Shown: positions 50,003-62,599, counted from the stretch's first letter. The stretch: 64,000 nucleotides of DNA from Amoebidium appalachense (GCA_963693365.1 CAVNZM010000004.1:4526001-4590000), one strand, 5' to 3'. The notes: generated from the sequence alone by a model not told the origin. Numbers and translations are program-made.

Positions 50003-51956
50003 AAAAAAAAAACACACTTTGTGTCCAGGGGGTCATCTGCATGGCGGGCCCAGGGCAGGTCGTCATCGTTGCAGCCGTTGGGCATTCCATTGTAGCCAAT
50101 GCCCACTATCTTCTTCTCCTCATTTACTATGCACGCACCAACTGCCAGATATGGAAGGTCAGATAAATATGGAAGGTGGAATGGTGCAAAACCAACTAAA
50201 TGAACTGCCTTATATGGAAAACGCACAAACATGGAGGGCAAGTCGGTACCAAGTCAGCTAACATTAACGGCCAAATATGCAAAACACGCACAAATATGGA
50301 AGATGGAATGGTACCAAATCAATTAACTGCCATTGCTGGGAAGTCGGACAAATATGGAAGGCTGGTTAGTACCAACCAAAGTGCCATACATCGGAGGCTC
50401 TACAAGACTGGATATGGAAGGTGGCATAACGCAACACCATACTAGTGCAATAGAGCATCCTTTTTTGGAAGGATGGGTATGTTTCGATACAAGCATCAAT
50501 GGCAGGACGACCTCCTAAGTCTGACAGACTTTGTACTTATGGGGTCCCCCCTCCCCCCCTCCCTCCCTCCCCCCCTCCCCCCCCCCCCATGTGCGTAAAC
50601 AAAGGGATCAATATTGGGGTGCACACAGAACCGGGGTGTATCATAGTGCTCTCTTAAAGTCAACACGGCAACCAATATTGCACCCTATGTGTGTGTCCCA
50701 CCCCACTACCATCCCCTCCTCCCAACCTCCTACCCTTTTCTCCCTCCTCCCCTCCCCTCCCCCCACCCCAACCCACAACTCTATCTTCTAACCTCATCCT
50801 ATTCGATTGCTCGACCCTATGTGGCATATTGAAAGAAACCTTAGCCCTCACACACACACCCATGCAAGCTCTTCCGCACCACTTACACCCGCTTCCCCCC
50901 TCCCCTCCCCCCTTCCCCCCTCCCCCCGCCCTCCCCCCCAAAAAAACACTTTCTCCGCCTCCCCCTCCCCCCCGCCCCCCCCCGCCCCCCTCTTCGCATC
51001 TCCCCCTCTGCCCCATTCAACACCACCAGCTTGCAACCCCTCGTAGGTAATCACCGCCACATCCACCCGGCTAAATAGGCTTATTCTCCGTCACACGTCG
51101 GATCTCAAGCAACAAAGCACACGCACGGCAATAATACTCACCCTGTGAGTTGGGGTCTTTTGAGCGCTGAGCAGAGAGGAAAGCCACAGCCATAAAGTAG
51201 TCATCCCAGCAGATGTAACCTGTTTACAAGAACATGTAATGTGAGCCAGTATGTTCGTGAGATGTCGGGTGTTACAAACGGAAGGTGTGCAAGTTTTCAG
51301 AGACCCGAAAGAGAGGTGCAAAGAGTATGCCAAAGAGGTTTCCGCATAAATGCAAACGGTGAGGGTGGAAAACAGGTATTACAATAAACTTGGGACACAA
51401 AGGCCATTCATCGTATAGGGAATCTTTATAGAGGGTTGAGACAGTAACGATGGTGAATTCACGCATCGGATGAAGAATAGGGACGAAGTTTGCAGCAAAC
51501 GACAAATGAGTCGTGTAAGGTAGTGGGAGGGAAGGGGAAGGCTGCCTTCGGCTTTCTTTACGAAGAGCACGCGCGCGTGTGTGTGTGTGTGTGTGTGTAT
51601 GTGTTTGTGTGTGTGTGTGTGTGCGTGTGTGCGTATGCGTGTGCGCACGCGTGCATGTATGTGTGTGCGTGCGTGCGTGCGTGTGCGAGCGAGCACGTGT
51701 GTGTTTGTCTGTGTTTGTGTGTGTGTATACACACGCGCGCCTCGACCACGGAGAAATGAATACGCGTACCTTCTCTCTTGCGCGTCTGTTTCTCTGCTGC
51801 TGCGCTTGTGGTAGCTACAGTCATCTTCTGCATTGAACCACCTACGGGTAAACTAAAAAGGGGAGGGCTGTGTGGTAGACGAGGGATAGACCTCAGTGCT
51901 TGCTGTAGTAACGGTGCACGTGAAGGGGCAAGTGTGTGTTTCAGCAAAGAAAGCAT
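46976..51956 (-). CDS. DCTD: deoxycytidylate (dCMP) deaminase, six exons
   Basis: Exons (minus): 51770-51956, 51142-51219, 50018-50141, 48829-48929, 48135-48258, 46976-47072. All phases fit. The enzyme converts dCMP to dUMP, feeding thymidylate synthesis. From the inner ATG (51833, 195 residues): [38 protein letters not shown], then the zinc site H95-A-E97 and P120-C121-N-E-C124, then [10 protein letters not shown] and CSDKYHD, and C-terminal QFVPKA...IDF. Catalytic Glu97 and all three zinc ligands are present. The outer in-frame ATG (51956) adds 41 residues ([19 protein letters not shown]...) that resemble a mitochondrial presequence. Both starts may be used, giving cytosolic and mitochondrial forms (inference). 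Element copy I lies in intron 5. CCAAT occurs about 215 bases upstream on the gene strand. Confidence 0.95.
47081..47413. repeat. (TG)n and G-run cluster
   Basis: About 40 TG, a 23-G run, about 45 TG, and a 50-base G-run with one T. All in dCMP deaminase intron 5, next to the last exon's acceptor, so in gene sense it reads C-run and (CA)n ending in GTGCAG. Confidence 0.95.
47812..48016 (-). mobile_element. C-tailed dispersed element, copy I
   Basis: Diverged copy covering the 3' half: minus-strand words TGATCAAGACGGGTGAACCA, GACTTGGGCACTCTGC and TGTACTTGTACTCTGAAACA, ending in a C-rich tract. dCMP deaminase intron 5, sense to the gene. Confidence 0.8.
48405..48560. repeat. C-runs with T interruptions
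   Basis: Several C-runs in dCMP deaminase intron 4; G-rich in gene sense, one exception to the usual polarity. Confidence 0.85.
49636..49860. repeat. (CA)n microsatellite with ACGG steps
   Basis: About 220 bases, mostly CA, including about 45 uninterrupted units. Intron 3 of the dCMP deaminase gene. Confidence 0.95.
50140..50435. repeat. degenerate repeats of about 60 bases abutting a splice acceptor
   Basis: About five irregular units containing ATATGGAAGGTGGAATGGT, then ACCAA(A/C)T and ACTGCC. The last unit overlaps the 3' splice site of dCMP deaminase exon 3 at 50141, so part of the unit is the acceptor and the first coding bases. Confidence 0.65.
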
Positions 51957-52804
51957 GTCTCCGAATACATAAGCGGTGTGTGGTGTATAACTACTCGACT
52001 ATGAATATGTGCATGCCTCCGAAGCAAAACGTAGACTCTGTCGAGCGGCCTGCAGGGAAGAAATGTGATCTCGAGACTCAGCAGTCAGTGAGTGAACTGT
52101 GTCTCTGTGCCCTTCGGCTTCAAGAGTCTTGGAATCTTGTGGAATGTGAAGCACCATCATCATAATCGTCCTACGATTGGCTCACGTTCCCGCCAAATTT
52201 TAAAATTTGCTGAGTATTATTATTGGTTCTTTGCCCGCCTTTTTTTTTGTGGGCCTACGGCCAGCTCCGAGGACCGAGGCTATCATACTGAGTGCCAACC
52301 AACTTGCCAAGGCCTCCTGGGGAGATCATCCCGAGTAGGCCTGTACAGCAATATAGTCTTTTTGCTCAATAAGCGACAACCTCCTCTGCTGTATTATTTA
52401 ACAAATCTTTTTAATTGAGTTCCCTTCCCGCTGCTGCATTCGTGTGCAAAAGTAGGTGTTCCAGTCCACATGCCCAAGCATACGCACAGAAAAAATGGAG
52501 AGGTAATCAGGGCAAGGGATGGGGGGTTTCTAAGCCATAGCCTTCAAGTTGTCGCTAATGTGTAATTGTAAATACGGAGGTAGCCCGGCGTGCCAACTCA
52601 TGATACCCGTGCGGTATTGTCACACATTCATACGCGGTCGCGTTGTTGTACACAAGGCAAGTCCTACATATGTGAACTGTTATAAAGGTTTACAGGGGTC
52701 ATTCAGGATTAAGATGATTCACCTATAAGATAAGTAGTACTAGATCATGGAAAAAAATTAAGATTCTAGGGGCTATTGAGGCCGGGGGGAAAATAAGATA
52801 ACGG

Positions 52805-52846
<42 letters not shown>

Positions 52847-53002
52847 TCGGGAGATGGGACTGTTGCTTCCCCACTTATAATTAGTCTAGTCTAGTATTAT
52901 TATTATTAGGCTGTGCACAACCTGAAAAGCCCTTCTGTGCAGCAGATCATATTTCTTGTTGAGTAGCTTCGTTACCAATCAACAGAGTCTGACCGAAAAA
53001 GT

Positions 53003-53196
<194 letters not shown>

Positions 53197-53284
53197 CAGT
53201 GTGTGTCTGTGTGCAACCGGCTACGAACGAGTGTAACGTTTACATTAATGGGCCCACGGTGCCCGGACAGGGACTCCCCGGCTC

Positions 53285-53701
53285 TACTATGCTGTACATT
53301 TGGCTTTTGTGTTCGTTTGTCACTGTGTGTGTTTGTGTGTGTGTGTGTGTTTGAGTCTGCAGCCGAATCACGGTGCACGGTGTGTGTGTGTGGCCCCCTT
53401 CCCCCCTTCCCCCCCCTGGCCTGTGGGTCCTTTTTTTGGAGCTGCAGTTTTTTTTTTTTTTTCTTTCTTTCTTTCTTTTTTTTTTTTTCGGGGGGGGGGG
53501 GGGGAAGGGGGAGGGGGGGGGGGAGGAGGGGGGGGGCTGTGCGAAAATGTGTGCATATGTTTGTGTGACTGGACATTTAGAAATTGTGCTCGTTTGTCAC
53601 TGGGTGTGTGTGTGTGCGTGTGTGTGTGTGCACGTGTGTATATCACAATGTGTGTGTGTGTGTTTGTGTGTGTGTTTCCGTGTGACCGTGCACGGTGTGT
53701 G

Positions 53702-53751
<50 letters not shown>

Positions 53752-53988
53752 CTCCCGTTTCCTCCTCCTGTCCTGTGGGTCCTCTTTATTTTTTTTCTTT
53801 TTTATTTTTTTACTTTTTTTTTTTTTTTTTTTTGCAGGGAATTTTTTTTTTGGGGGGGGGGGGGGGGGGGAGAGGTACGGTCAAGGGGGGGGGGGGGGGG
53901 GGGGTTTGCGAAAATGTGTGCATATGTCTGTGTGTAAAACATTTGGATTTTGTGCTCGCTTGTCACTGTGTTTTTTGTGTGCGTATGG

Positions 53989-54030
<42 letters not shown>

Positions 54031-54305
54031 TCCGTGTGACGGTGCACGGTGTGTGTGTGCGTCTCCCCCCAACCTCCCCCCTTACCTCCCCCCCCCCTCT
54101 CCCCCCCCCCCCCCCCCCCCGGGGGGGGGGGGGGGGGGGGGGTCGTGTGAAAATGTGTGCAGATGTCTGTGTGTTCATTTGGATTTTGTGCTCGTTTGCC
54201 ACTGGGTGTGTTTGTGTGTGTGGTGTGTGCGTGTGCAAGTGTGTATCACAATGTGGGTGGGTGGGTGTGCCCGTGTCTCCGTGTCATGGTGCACGGTGTG
54301 CGTGT

Positions 54306-54310
<5 letters not shown>
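53285..54310. repeat. tandem array, four degenerate units of about 235-365 bases
   Basis: Each unit carries TGTGCTCGTTTGTCACTG-type sequence (53311, 53587, 53951, 54187), a TG tract, GTGCACGGTGTGTG (53372, 53688, 54041, 54289) and a C-run; most add a T-rich tract, a G-run and GCGAAAATGTGTGCATATGT. Confidence 0.85.
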
Positions 54311-54377
<67 letters not shown>

Positions 54378-54451
54378 CAGGAAAGACGAAGGACCCACAG
54401 GACCGGGGTGGGCGGCCGGGTGGGTGAGCAGGTGGGAGGGCCCCAAAAAAA

Positions 54452-54488
<37 letters not shown>

Positions 54489-54917
54489 GGGGGAGATTAG
54501 ATAATAATGAACCCCTACGGCCGAAAAACCTTTAGATTTTAGACCCTAAACCGTATTTACCTGTTATTTTTAAAGTGAGTTACCCCTGTAATTGCGTAGG
54601 TATGTAGGCGCTCAAGTGAAAAAGCCACACGTTAACAGTGCAGGCAAACGGCTTGGCAGTGTTTTGATTACTGTTTGTAAAAACCGCCCCTGCAGTAAAC
54701 CTATGAAGCAATGATGGAGTGTTCACGTAGATTCAGGTGGATTAATATGTAACATATTAATACATGTCTCTTTGTCCAGCGTCACCCCAACTGCAACGCC
54801 TTATATGTGATGCGTGGGCGCCACCTTTCCCGTGATCTTTTTGTTCCCTCGTGGGGGGAAGAGGCGGGGGGAGGGGGAAGGAGGAGGGAGGGGGAAGGAG
54901 GAGAGGGTGGGGCGGGT

Positions 54918-54948
<31 letters not shown>

Positions 54949-55359
54949 GGAAGAGAGGTGGTTGGATTCTCATGAATACCTTAGGTAAACACATCACGTG
55001 GACCACTCTGCGGACCCTCGCCTATCATGTTGGGCGTTTATGCTGCTCCCGTATGTGCACATGCCTACCTTACTCATTAGATCCGAGGGTGTGCAACGTA
55101 GATGTCGTAAGTTTTTGACACGCAAACACTCTCCTCGTGCATCGTTCATTCCTATGCACACAGTGCACAATATTGTACTTCTACCGAAAAGGGAAAACTG
55201 AAGGAGTTTATACATAAATAAAATTTCGGCTACCCAGCAGAAACAGGTATGATAAACTATGCACAAGCCTTGTTCGAGGCATACTACCACAAAAACCCGA
55301 AACATGACTTGCATCGTTATAACTGCAATACACTTCCATAGCCCAGGCCTATCTTGCTG

Positions 55360-56778
55360 TTAAGCAGAAGACACCTGCGCCGAAGAGGAAGCAGCACCCT
55401 TGAACAAGGTGGTGTTCATGCCTATGCTGTGTCTGTTTATGATGTACAGCCCACACACCATGTCTACCACCATCACGGTGCTAGCCAGCCTTATAGCTGC
55501 AGACCACATGGGTACGAGCAAAACATTTTGCGGATCTATGTTATCGAAAAGCAATATTGCAGAGAGCATGAGCATAATCCATATACCAGTCCGAGCATGA
55601 AAACTGAAATCACTAAACAACACAAGAGCATTACGCGTAGTGATGGAAAGCCACACAAAAACAGAACAATACGCAAGTATCGCTAACCACATAACATTCA
55701 AAGCAATAAACGGCCCAGGGAAGTCAAACGTGAAACTTGTGGCAAATGCCCACCAAGCCATTACTCCGGAGACAACAGCTGTTGCGATGCCGTGCACCCA
55801 CACATAGGAAAAAAAATTCAGGTCACGATTGAGAGTCACCTTTTTCCGGTCGAAAATCTCGCGGATGACTCGCTGGCGCTGTACAACCCCTCCGTACAGG
55901 CATATGGTTGATGTAAACATGAGAGATATGTATGCCCACATTTGCCATATAAGGCTATTTCGTGCTTGCCGGAGAGCTTTTTCGTTTTGTGGTGTTGCAA
56001 CCAGAGGCAGGTCTACCGTTACAAGGCAGTCCACTGCTGTGTATAGAGCGGCAAATAACTGCGCACAGAATCCCGTAATTGCGAGTTGCATCATGAACTC
56101 CCGGCCACGTGATTTTACGACGCGATGTTCTCGAAAGAAGAACAAGCCCACACACACAGACACGAAGAGAACACCCTGGAAGATGATTGGAACCAGCTGA
56201 ACGTTAAACATGGCTTTTCCCGTCTCCGTCGCTTCCTTTGCTATCTGTGCATAGTCACTCGCAGCCTGCAGCAACAACTTTACATTGGCAAATTTTTCCG
56301 CGGCCGTGGCGTTGGGGTGGGTGGTGAGGAACGCGGAATGGATTTCCAACCTGTCCCCAACCTCGACGAGGTCGTCAACTATCATGTGGTTTCTGGAAGT
56401 CTGTTGCCTGGTGAAGTACAAACAGACACCCTCAAACGAGAAAAGCAAAACAAAAACAAGGGAAAACGCCACCCAGGACCATTTCACGTAGGCGCGGTGT
56501 GCATCGGTCTGCTTTGCTGTAGGCTCATTGTCGTCACGTTTTTGCGCTTTCGGTTTGGCGGTTTGGTTCAATTGCGCTACCGACTGCGTGATGATGGCAT
56601 CAGATGGTGCCTTGCTTGATCCTTCCTCCGCTTTGGAGGGCCCTTGGGTTTTGGGTGTTAAAGATGGAGCGAAGTCCTGTGTGCTAGTGCTTTCTACAAC
56701 CTGCTGAGGTGGCTGGCGTTTTTGGCCCTCGGTTGGTTTTAGCCCTGTTGTTCTTGCAAGTACCAGGGAGCTCTCCAT
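55360..56778 (-). CDS. polytopic membrane protein, about eight transmembrane segments, unknown
   Basis: Single exon, 472 residues from the ATG at 56778; the frame is open a little further upstream but only to a TTG. Residues 1-95 are hydrophilic, rich in Gln, Lys, Ser and Thr. TM1 (WVAFSLVFVLLFSFEGVCLYF) is followed by an about 80-residue helical loop with an N-glycosylation site (HPNATA). Seven further hydrophobic segments follow (for example VPIIFQGVLFVSVCVGLFFF, WAYISLMFTSTICLYGG, IALNVMWLAILAYCSVFVWL, LLVPMWSAAIRLAS). A basic loop, QRQRVIREIFDRKK, lies between TM4 and TM5. The arrangement of one TM, a long helical loop, then a TM bundle resembles a sensor or receptor, but I recognise no family. 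It has no introns, like the hydrolase and the lectin-like gene. Confidence 0.75.
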   Translation of the reverse strand: MESSLVLARTTGLKPTEGQKRQPPQQVVESTSTQDFAPSLTPKTQGPSKAEEGSSKAPSDAIITQSVAQLNQTAKPKAQKRDDNEPTAKQTDAHRAYVKWSWVAFSLVFVLLFSFEGVCLYFTRQQTSRNHMIVDDLVEVGDRLEIHSAFLTTHPNATAAEKFANVKLLLQAASDYAQIAKEATETGKAMFNVQLVPIIFQGVLFVSVCVGLFFFREHRVVKSRGREFMMQLAITGFCAQLFAALYTAVDCLVTVDLPLVATPQNEKALRQARNSLIWQMWAYISLMFTSTICLYGGVVQRQRVIREIFDRKKVTLNRDLNFFSYVWVHGIATAVVSGVMAWWAFATSFTFDFPGPFIALNVMWLAILAYCSVFVWLSITTRNALVLFSDFSFHARTGIWIMLMLSAILLFDNIDPQNVLLVPMWSAAIRLASTVMVVDMVCGLYIINRHSIGMNTTLFKGAASSSAQVSSA

Positions 56779-57805
56779 TCTATGTTTACCTTTGCAGCTC
56801 CACAGGTGATAGTGGGTCGACTTCGGTGTTGGCAATTGGAAAGAATTACTAAACTGCCCTAGACAGGCTTACTCACACCAGACTAACTGGGTTCTAACCC
56901 GTCAGCCCCTTTTCTCTGACAATGAAATTTAATAAACTGTACACGTCAGCCTGCTAAGCAACTACTACGTCATCTGAAGTGCAAATGATGTTATGGCTTC
57001 GTAACTTACGTAAACCAGTTTCGTTGTCTCCTTCACATGTTTTCGAGTGACATTATTAAGGGATGCCATGCGAGCTATGTACTTGTAAATCGTGAAGGTA
57101 TGGCTCATGTAACAATACAGCTAACCGATCTGCGCTGTGTTCAAAGTCTACTTTTCTTTTTCTCCCTGTTTGTGTTTGGCCAACTCTACTGTATACGACG
57201 TGTACGTTCGACAAATCTCGTGTGCACGTCCATCAGCCCGGCTCTCCAAAACCCGACAGCCTAAGTTGCCCAACATTCCACAGATAAATAAGATGCGCTT
57301 TGAACCAATCAATGATATTGGAATGTCAGCGTGTAAAAATAAATAGGTCGATTTATGTAAAATACTGTACAATAAATACAATCACCAGGTAGCTTCTTGT
57401 AGAATCCATCAAAATGCAATTTAACATATACTTTTACTGTATTTGTACATAGTGACCTCGGCCTCTTGCGCATGCATGGTCGCTCAGTAATGGCACGAGC
57501 TCGAGTCGGAGTGACTCGACTCCTAGGCAACTTGCAGTGGAATGTGCGCGGCAATTCTCTCCATATTTAACTCTTAAATGAAGTTTACGTCATATTCGCC
57601 TTTCACGTCACGGAACATTTATACTAAAAGCTCCATTTAGAGTCTTCTGTACTTAGACTATCCCAAATCACAGATGTCCGCGGCCGAGCCTCCGCCGCAC
57701 CTGGCCCAGCGCTTGCGGCGAACACTTGAGCTCAGTTTTCGTTTCCCCCACTCCTCCTATCCGAATAAGACAGTTCTCTAAAGGCTTTGCAAGCCAACAC
57801 ACAAC
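56779..57805. other. intergenic, divergent promoters
   Basis: Upstream of the 55360-56778 gene and of the second DUF4470-MYND copy. No exon or repeat recognised. Similarity to the other gene copy begins near 57767, which marks the outer edge of the inverted duplication. Confidence 0.5.
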
Positions 57806-58348
57806 ATGGTCCCCCACACACGGGAGGGAGGGGAGGGCGCAAGTGCCACGCAGCCACGGCTGCTTGTGCCGTTAACGCCCAACGTGTTACGCAACGTAGC
57901 CTTCTTCTACTCATAGGCAACACACCCCCTCGCTTTCTAACTCAAGTATTCTCCCCCCCCCCCCCCCCCCCCCCCCCCGGCCCTCCCCTTCCCCCCCCCC
58001 TCCCCCCCGCCGCCGCCTCTCTCTCTCTCTTTGTCTCACCCGATCCACGCCCGCTGTACGCGCGCTGCCGCCGCCACCGCCGCTTACTTTCCCATTAAGC
58101 GCTCTGTTCGTTTCCTTTTCCACTTTATGCCATGAAGACCAGCCACCAACTTCCCACCCCCCCCCCCCCCCCCCCCCCCCCCTTCCCCAACACCACCACC
58201 ATCCTCTTCCACCCCACCCCGCCCCCTGCACACGCATCATTCATCCTCCTTGAAAACCAAAAGCGGTCCCTCTTTTTGTCCTTCCCCCCTCCGCTCCCTC
58301 CCCCTACTTTCTCGTATTTTATGGGTCCCCCCCCCCCTCCCCCCCCCC

Positions 58349-58350
<2 letters not shown>

Positions 58351-58398
<48 letters not shown>
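58351..58398. repeat. (CA)n
   Basis: About 24 CA units after a C-run, in intron 1 of the second copy. Copy 1 has a TG/G tract at the matching place. Confidence 0.95.
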
Positions 58399-58738
58399 GG
58401 CGCCTCTTCCTGTGGCTCTGTCACCCCTCCCCCCCCCCCCCCCCCCCCCCCCTTCCCCGCCCGCCCGCCCTGCCCCCTGCGCTTCTTTCCCTTTTTACTT
58501 CCCACCCTTCTCCCCACCCCCCCACCACCTTCTTTCTCTTACCCCTCCGCCCTGCACCCCTTCCTCCCCTTCTGTGCAGGAGCTACCCAGGGAGTGGACC
58601 CGTCACGATGTTCTACTACTTGGGGTGGGCGACTGTCGCAACATGCTACACGGTGCACTGTAAAAGGGCCCTGACGGTGGCCGGGGCAAAGCATACCAGG
58701 TACGAGTCGAATCTTCGTGTATGTTGGTGTGTGCCAGT

Positions 58739-58846
<108 letters not shown>

Positions 58847-59049
58847 GCTCGTACGTGTGATCTTTGTTTCTAGCATGTATGGGTCTGAACCTGCCCGTTT
58901 CTGTTCCTCTCCTCTTGGGTCTCTTGCATCTCCCTTCCTCTTTACAGTGCCACGCTCTCACTCCCCTACATCCACTCCCCGATGGGTTCTGCTGCTCGGG
59001 TGAGGCACTTCACACTCGGAACACTGCTCCCTACACCCTTCACCTCACA

Positions 59050-59051
<2 letters not shown>

Positions 59052-59128
<77 letters not shown>
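59052..59128. repeat. G-run then (GA)n
   Basis: About 41 G then about 17 GA units, intron 2 of the second copy. Confidence 0.95.
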
Positions 59129-59137
<9 letters not shown>

Positions 59138-59325
59138 TAGAAAGAAAAAGAGAGAGACTGAGAGAGACAAGACACATCTACACCCTTCTCTCTGTATTTT
59201 TTATTTCTTTCAATGCCTATGTTTCTCCACCCCTAAAATGGCTATTTCTCTTCTTGCTGTCTCTTGTCTCTCTTTATCTTGCTCTCCCCCCTCCCCCTCC
59301 CTCCCTCTCCCCCCCGCCCCCAATC

Positions 59326-59363
<38 letters not shown>

Positions 59364-59876
59364 CTCCCCTCCTTCCCTCCTTCCCTCCCTCAGTCACTCC
59401 CTCCCTCTCTCCCTCTCTGCCCGTCTCCTTCCCTTCCCCTCCCCCTTCCCCTCCCCCCCCCCCCCCCCCTCCCTAGTTGCCTCCTCCCCCCAAACACCCC
59501 CTCTTCTCCCTCTGGCCTTCGCTTCCTTATTCTTCCTCATCCCCTCCCCCTCCCCCCTCCCTGTAGATGGGGAGGAACCTCTCTGGTGAAGAGGAATATT
59601 CTAGTGTCTCTAGCCCGTACAGTTGTTTGCTTCTGATTCGTTTTTTTTTGCCCTGTGGTTTTGAAAGGCCTTTACCCCCATGTTTCCCAACCCCCTCATA
59701 CACTCCATCCCCATCCCCCCTCTCCCCCTCCCCCTCCGCCCCCTATCCCCCCCTCCCCTCCCTGCCCTTCCCCCTCCTCTACCCCCCCCCCCCCCCCTCC
59801 CCCCTCCCCCCCCCCCCCCTCCTTCTCCCTCCACGTGTGTACACACAAAAAAAAATGCATTCTGAACAACTTACCC

Positions 59877-59913
<37 letters not shown>

Positions 59914-60289
59914 ACCACCACCACCCATCCATCATTAGGCTTGACTTCACCATGTGTGACCTTGAGGCAGCCATTCTCGCACGCAACATTATTCTCTTTC
60001 AGATGCTGCTAGATGCCTCAGAATACGTCATAGACCCCACGGCTTTCAGTGCGAAACTATAAGAGGTATCCAACCTCCCTCCCCCCTCTCCCCCCCCCCC
60101 CCCCCCCCCCCTCACCCCCTCCCACCCCCCAACCTCCCCACCCCCCCACCACCTCTCCACCCCCCTCCCCCCCCCCCCGGGGTTTTTGGTGGTAAGTGTA
60201 GAATAGAATCTCCCCCTTCTCCCCCCCCCTCCGCCCCTCCCCCCGGGTGCTGTGGAGGACTTGCCCCCCTCCCCCCCTCCCCCCCCTTC

Positions 60290-60400
60290 TTTGGATGGAC
60301 TCTGCGTATGAAAAAAAGTCTATATGCTTTCTCTTCAGATTCTTAAGTGTCCGTTGTGAATGTGTACTTCGTACTCTGTAAGGCATTCGAAAAAATCCCC
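60290..60400 (+). mobile_element. C-tailed dispersed element, copy J
   Basis: GGATGGACTCTGCGTATG, GTGTACTTCGTACTCTG and GGCATTCGAAAAAATCCCC, followed by about 40 C then an A-run. Intron 3 of the second gene copy, sense to it; orthologous to copy E. Confidence 0.78.
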
Positions 60401-60401
60401 T

Positions 60402-60450
<49 letters not shown>

Positions 60451-60624
60451 AAAACAAAAAAAATCAAAAACACACATACTCACCTCTCCCACTTCTGCAC
60501 GTCTTTGCTTGTGACATCTTCCAACCCTGTTGTTGCTTGACATGGCTTTTGTGATTAAAGTGTTCACTCTCATTTCTGACTGACCATCCCCTACACGAAA
60601 AATGTCAACGCCCTATAACCCCAG

Positions 60625-60660
<36 letters not shown>

Positions 60661-60687
60661 CCCCTCCCCCCCCTCTCCCGTCCCCCC

Positions 60688-60772
<85 letters not shown>

Positions 60773-60830
60773 TTCACCCCCTCCACATGGTAACACGACC
60801 TGGCCAAAGGGGCTTACCCACCCGTTTTAG

Positions 60831-60878
<48 letters not shown>

Positions 60879-60940
60879 AAAAAAAAAAAAAAAAAACACC
60901 ACCCACCCACCCACCGAGTTGGCCCGGCCCCACTTGTTCA

Positions 60941-60971
<31 letters not shown>

Positions 60972-61010
60972 TCTTCCCCTCCCTTTTCTTTTTTTTTTTT
61001 TTTTTTTTTT
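60401..61010. repeat. C/A junctions, (CA)n and C/T junction
   Basis: C-run then A-run (60401-60460), C-run (60626-60658), about 40 CA units (60690-60769), C-run then A-run (60838-60896), C-run then T-run (60941-61010). Confidence 0.95.
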
Positions 61011-62507
61011 TGGGTTGTCATATAGTCATTCCTCCTTGGTTCAAATCTTTGAGCAAGCGATTCGCCTATACTGAAACCTCACCTCCACCCCTCTCTCCCT
61101 CCCCCTTCCCCCGGACACACACCTACTTCTCCCCCTTCTCTCCCCCCCCCCCCGCCTCCCCCCCCCTCCCCCCCCCCCCCCCCCCCCCCCCTCCCCACCT
61201 CAGGCCGGGCACGTGTACTACAGCCAGTATCTGTCTCAGCCAATGGCAGAGCAGCTCCAATCGATCGCCGCAAAACTATTGGCTGACGGGTCTTCCCTGG
61301 AAGACTGGCACTCGATGCCTATTGGTCAGTACGTGCGCATGGTATCTTCTAGCACCCACCGGCGTGTTCTTTCCCTTCTGGAAAAATACAGCGATCCCGA
61401 ACGGCTACCCGCAAAGCGGTCGTACGCCGCGGCGAGAAAATCGGCGTACAAAACGTACGAGCGTGAAACGGAAACATTGCCTCAGTTTGTGCATGGGTCC
61501 GCGGGGGCGCCTTTCATAAAAGATTTCGAGCGAACGTCAAGCGTTGTCGCTAAGTACATCGAGTCTGGTGTGGCCCGGCCTGAGAAAGCGGCCAAGAACA
61601 TAAAATCGGCAAACGTGGGAGATCTCACCGATTTAACGGTGCCCAATGCTATGTTTGTGTTCACGGAGGCAAACGGGGATGTGACGAGCGTGCACTACGG
61701 CACAGATGTAATCGAGGCGTTTCACCTCGGGGAGATGTACACCCATGCCGGTGCGAAACTTAAACACCCCATGGAATTATGTTTTGAGCAGTTTTGCACC
61801 TGGGCCGAATCGTACATCCGATCGGCGTTTTTCGATCGGAATGTGGTTGTGAGGGTGTGTGTGGCCGACGCTTTGTCTTTCTGCCAGGTATTCGGTGCAC
61901 ATGGGAATGGGCAGGTCGGCCAATCAAAACAGGGCGTCAAATCTGAGGAGGGTAAAGTGGGCGGGTTTATGCAGATTGGGACGTTCGAACCGGTGACACT
62001 GGATGGGGGTGACTATGAAGAGGGAGTGGAGGAGTCATGAGAGGTGGGTGGTGTGTGGGTGGGTGGGTGGTTGTGTGTGGGGATGTGGGTTGGTGGTTTT
62101 GTGAGTGTGGGTGGATGCGAGTGGGTGGGTGGTTGTGGATGGGTGGGTGGTGGGTGGCTGTGCGTTGATGCGTGGGCAGTGTGTGTGTGTGTGTTTGGGG
62201 GGGGGGGAGGGGGGGAGGTAATGTGCTCTTGTGTGTTTGGGTGGATGTGTGTGTGTCTGTGTGTGAGCGTGTGCGTGTGCGTGCCCAGCATCAAGAGTGT
62301 AGGAGAGGTGACCATGACATTCAACACACGCACATACACGCAAATGCAAGCACACACGCACTGACTCAATGACTCGCTGACTCCCTCCCTCATTGACTTA
62401 CTAACTCACTCACTCCCTTATATACACATTCTTCCCCCTTCCCCCCCTCCCCCCTCCCCCCCTCCCCCTCGCCCCCCTTCCTCCCTTACCTCGCCCCGCG
62501 AGGGATG

Positions 62508-62599
62508 GGCTCTGTTGACTTATTCTTTGTGTGCTTTGCACTCGATGTTGTCTTGTAAGTCATAGATGTTTACTTCGTACTTGGTAAAGCATTCTTACG

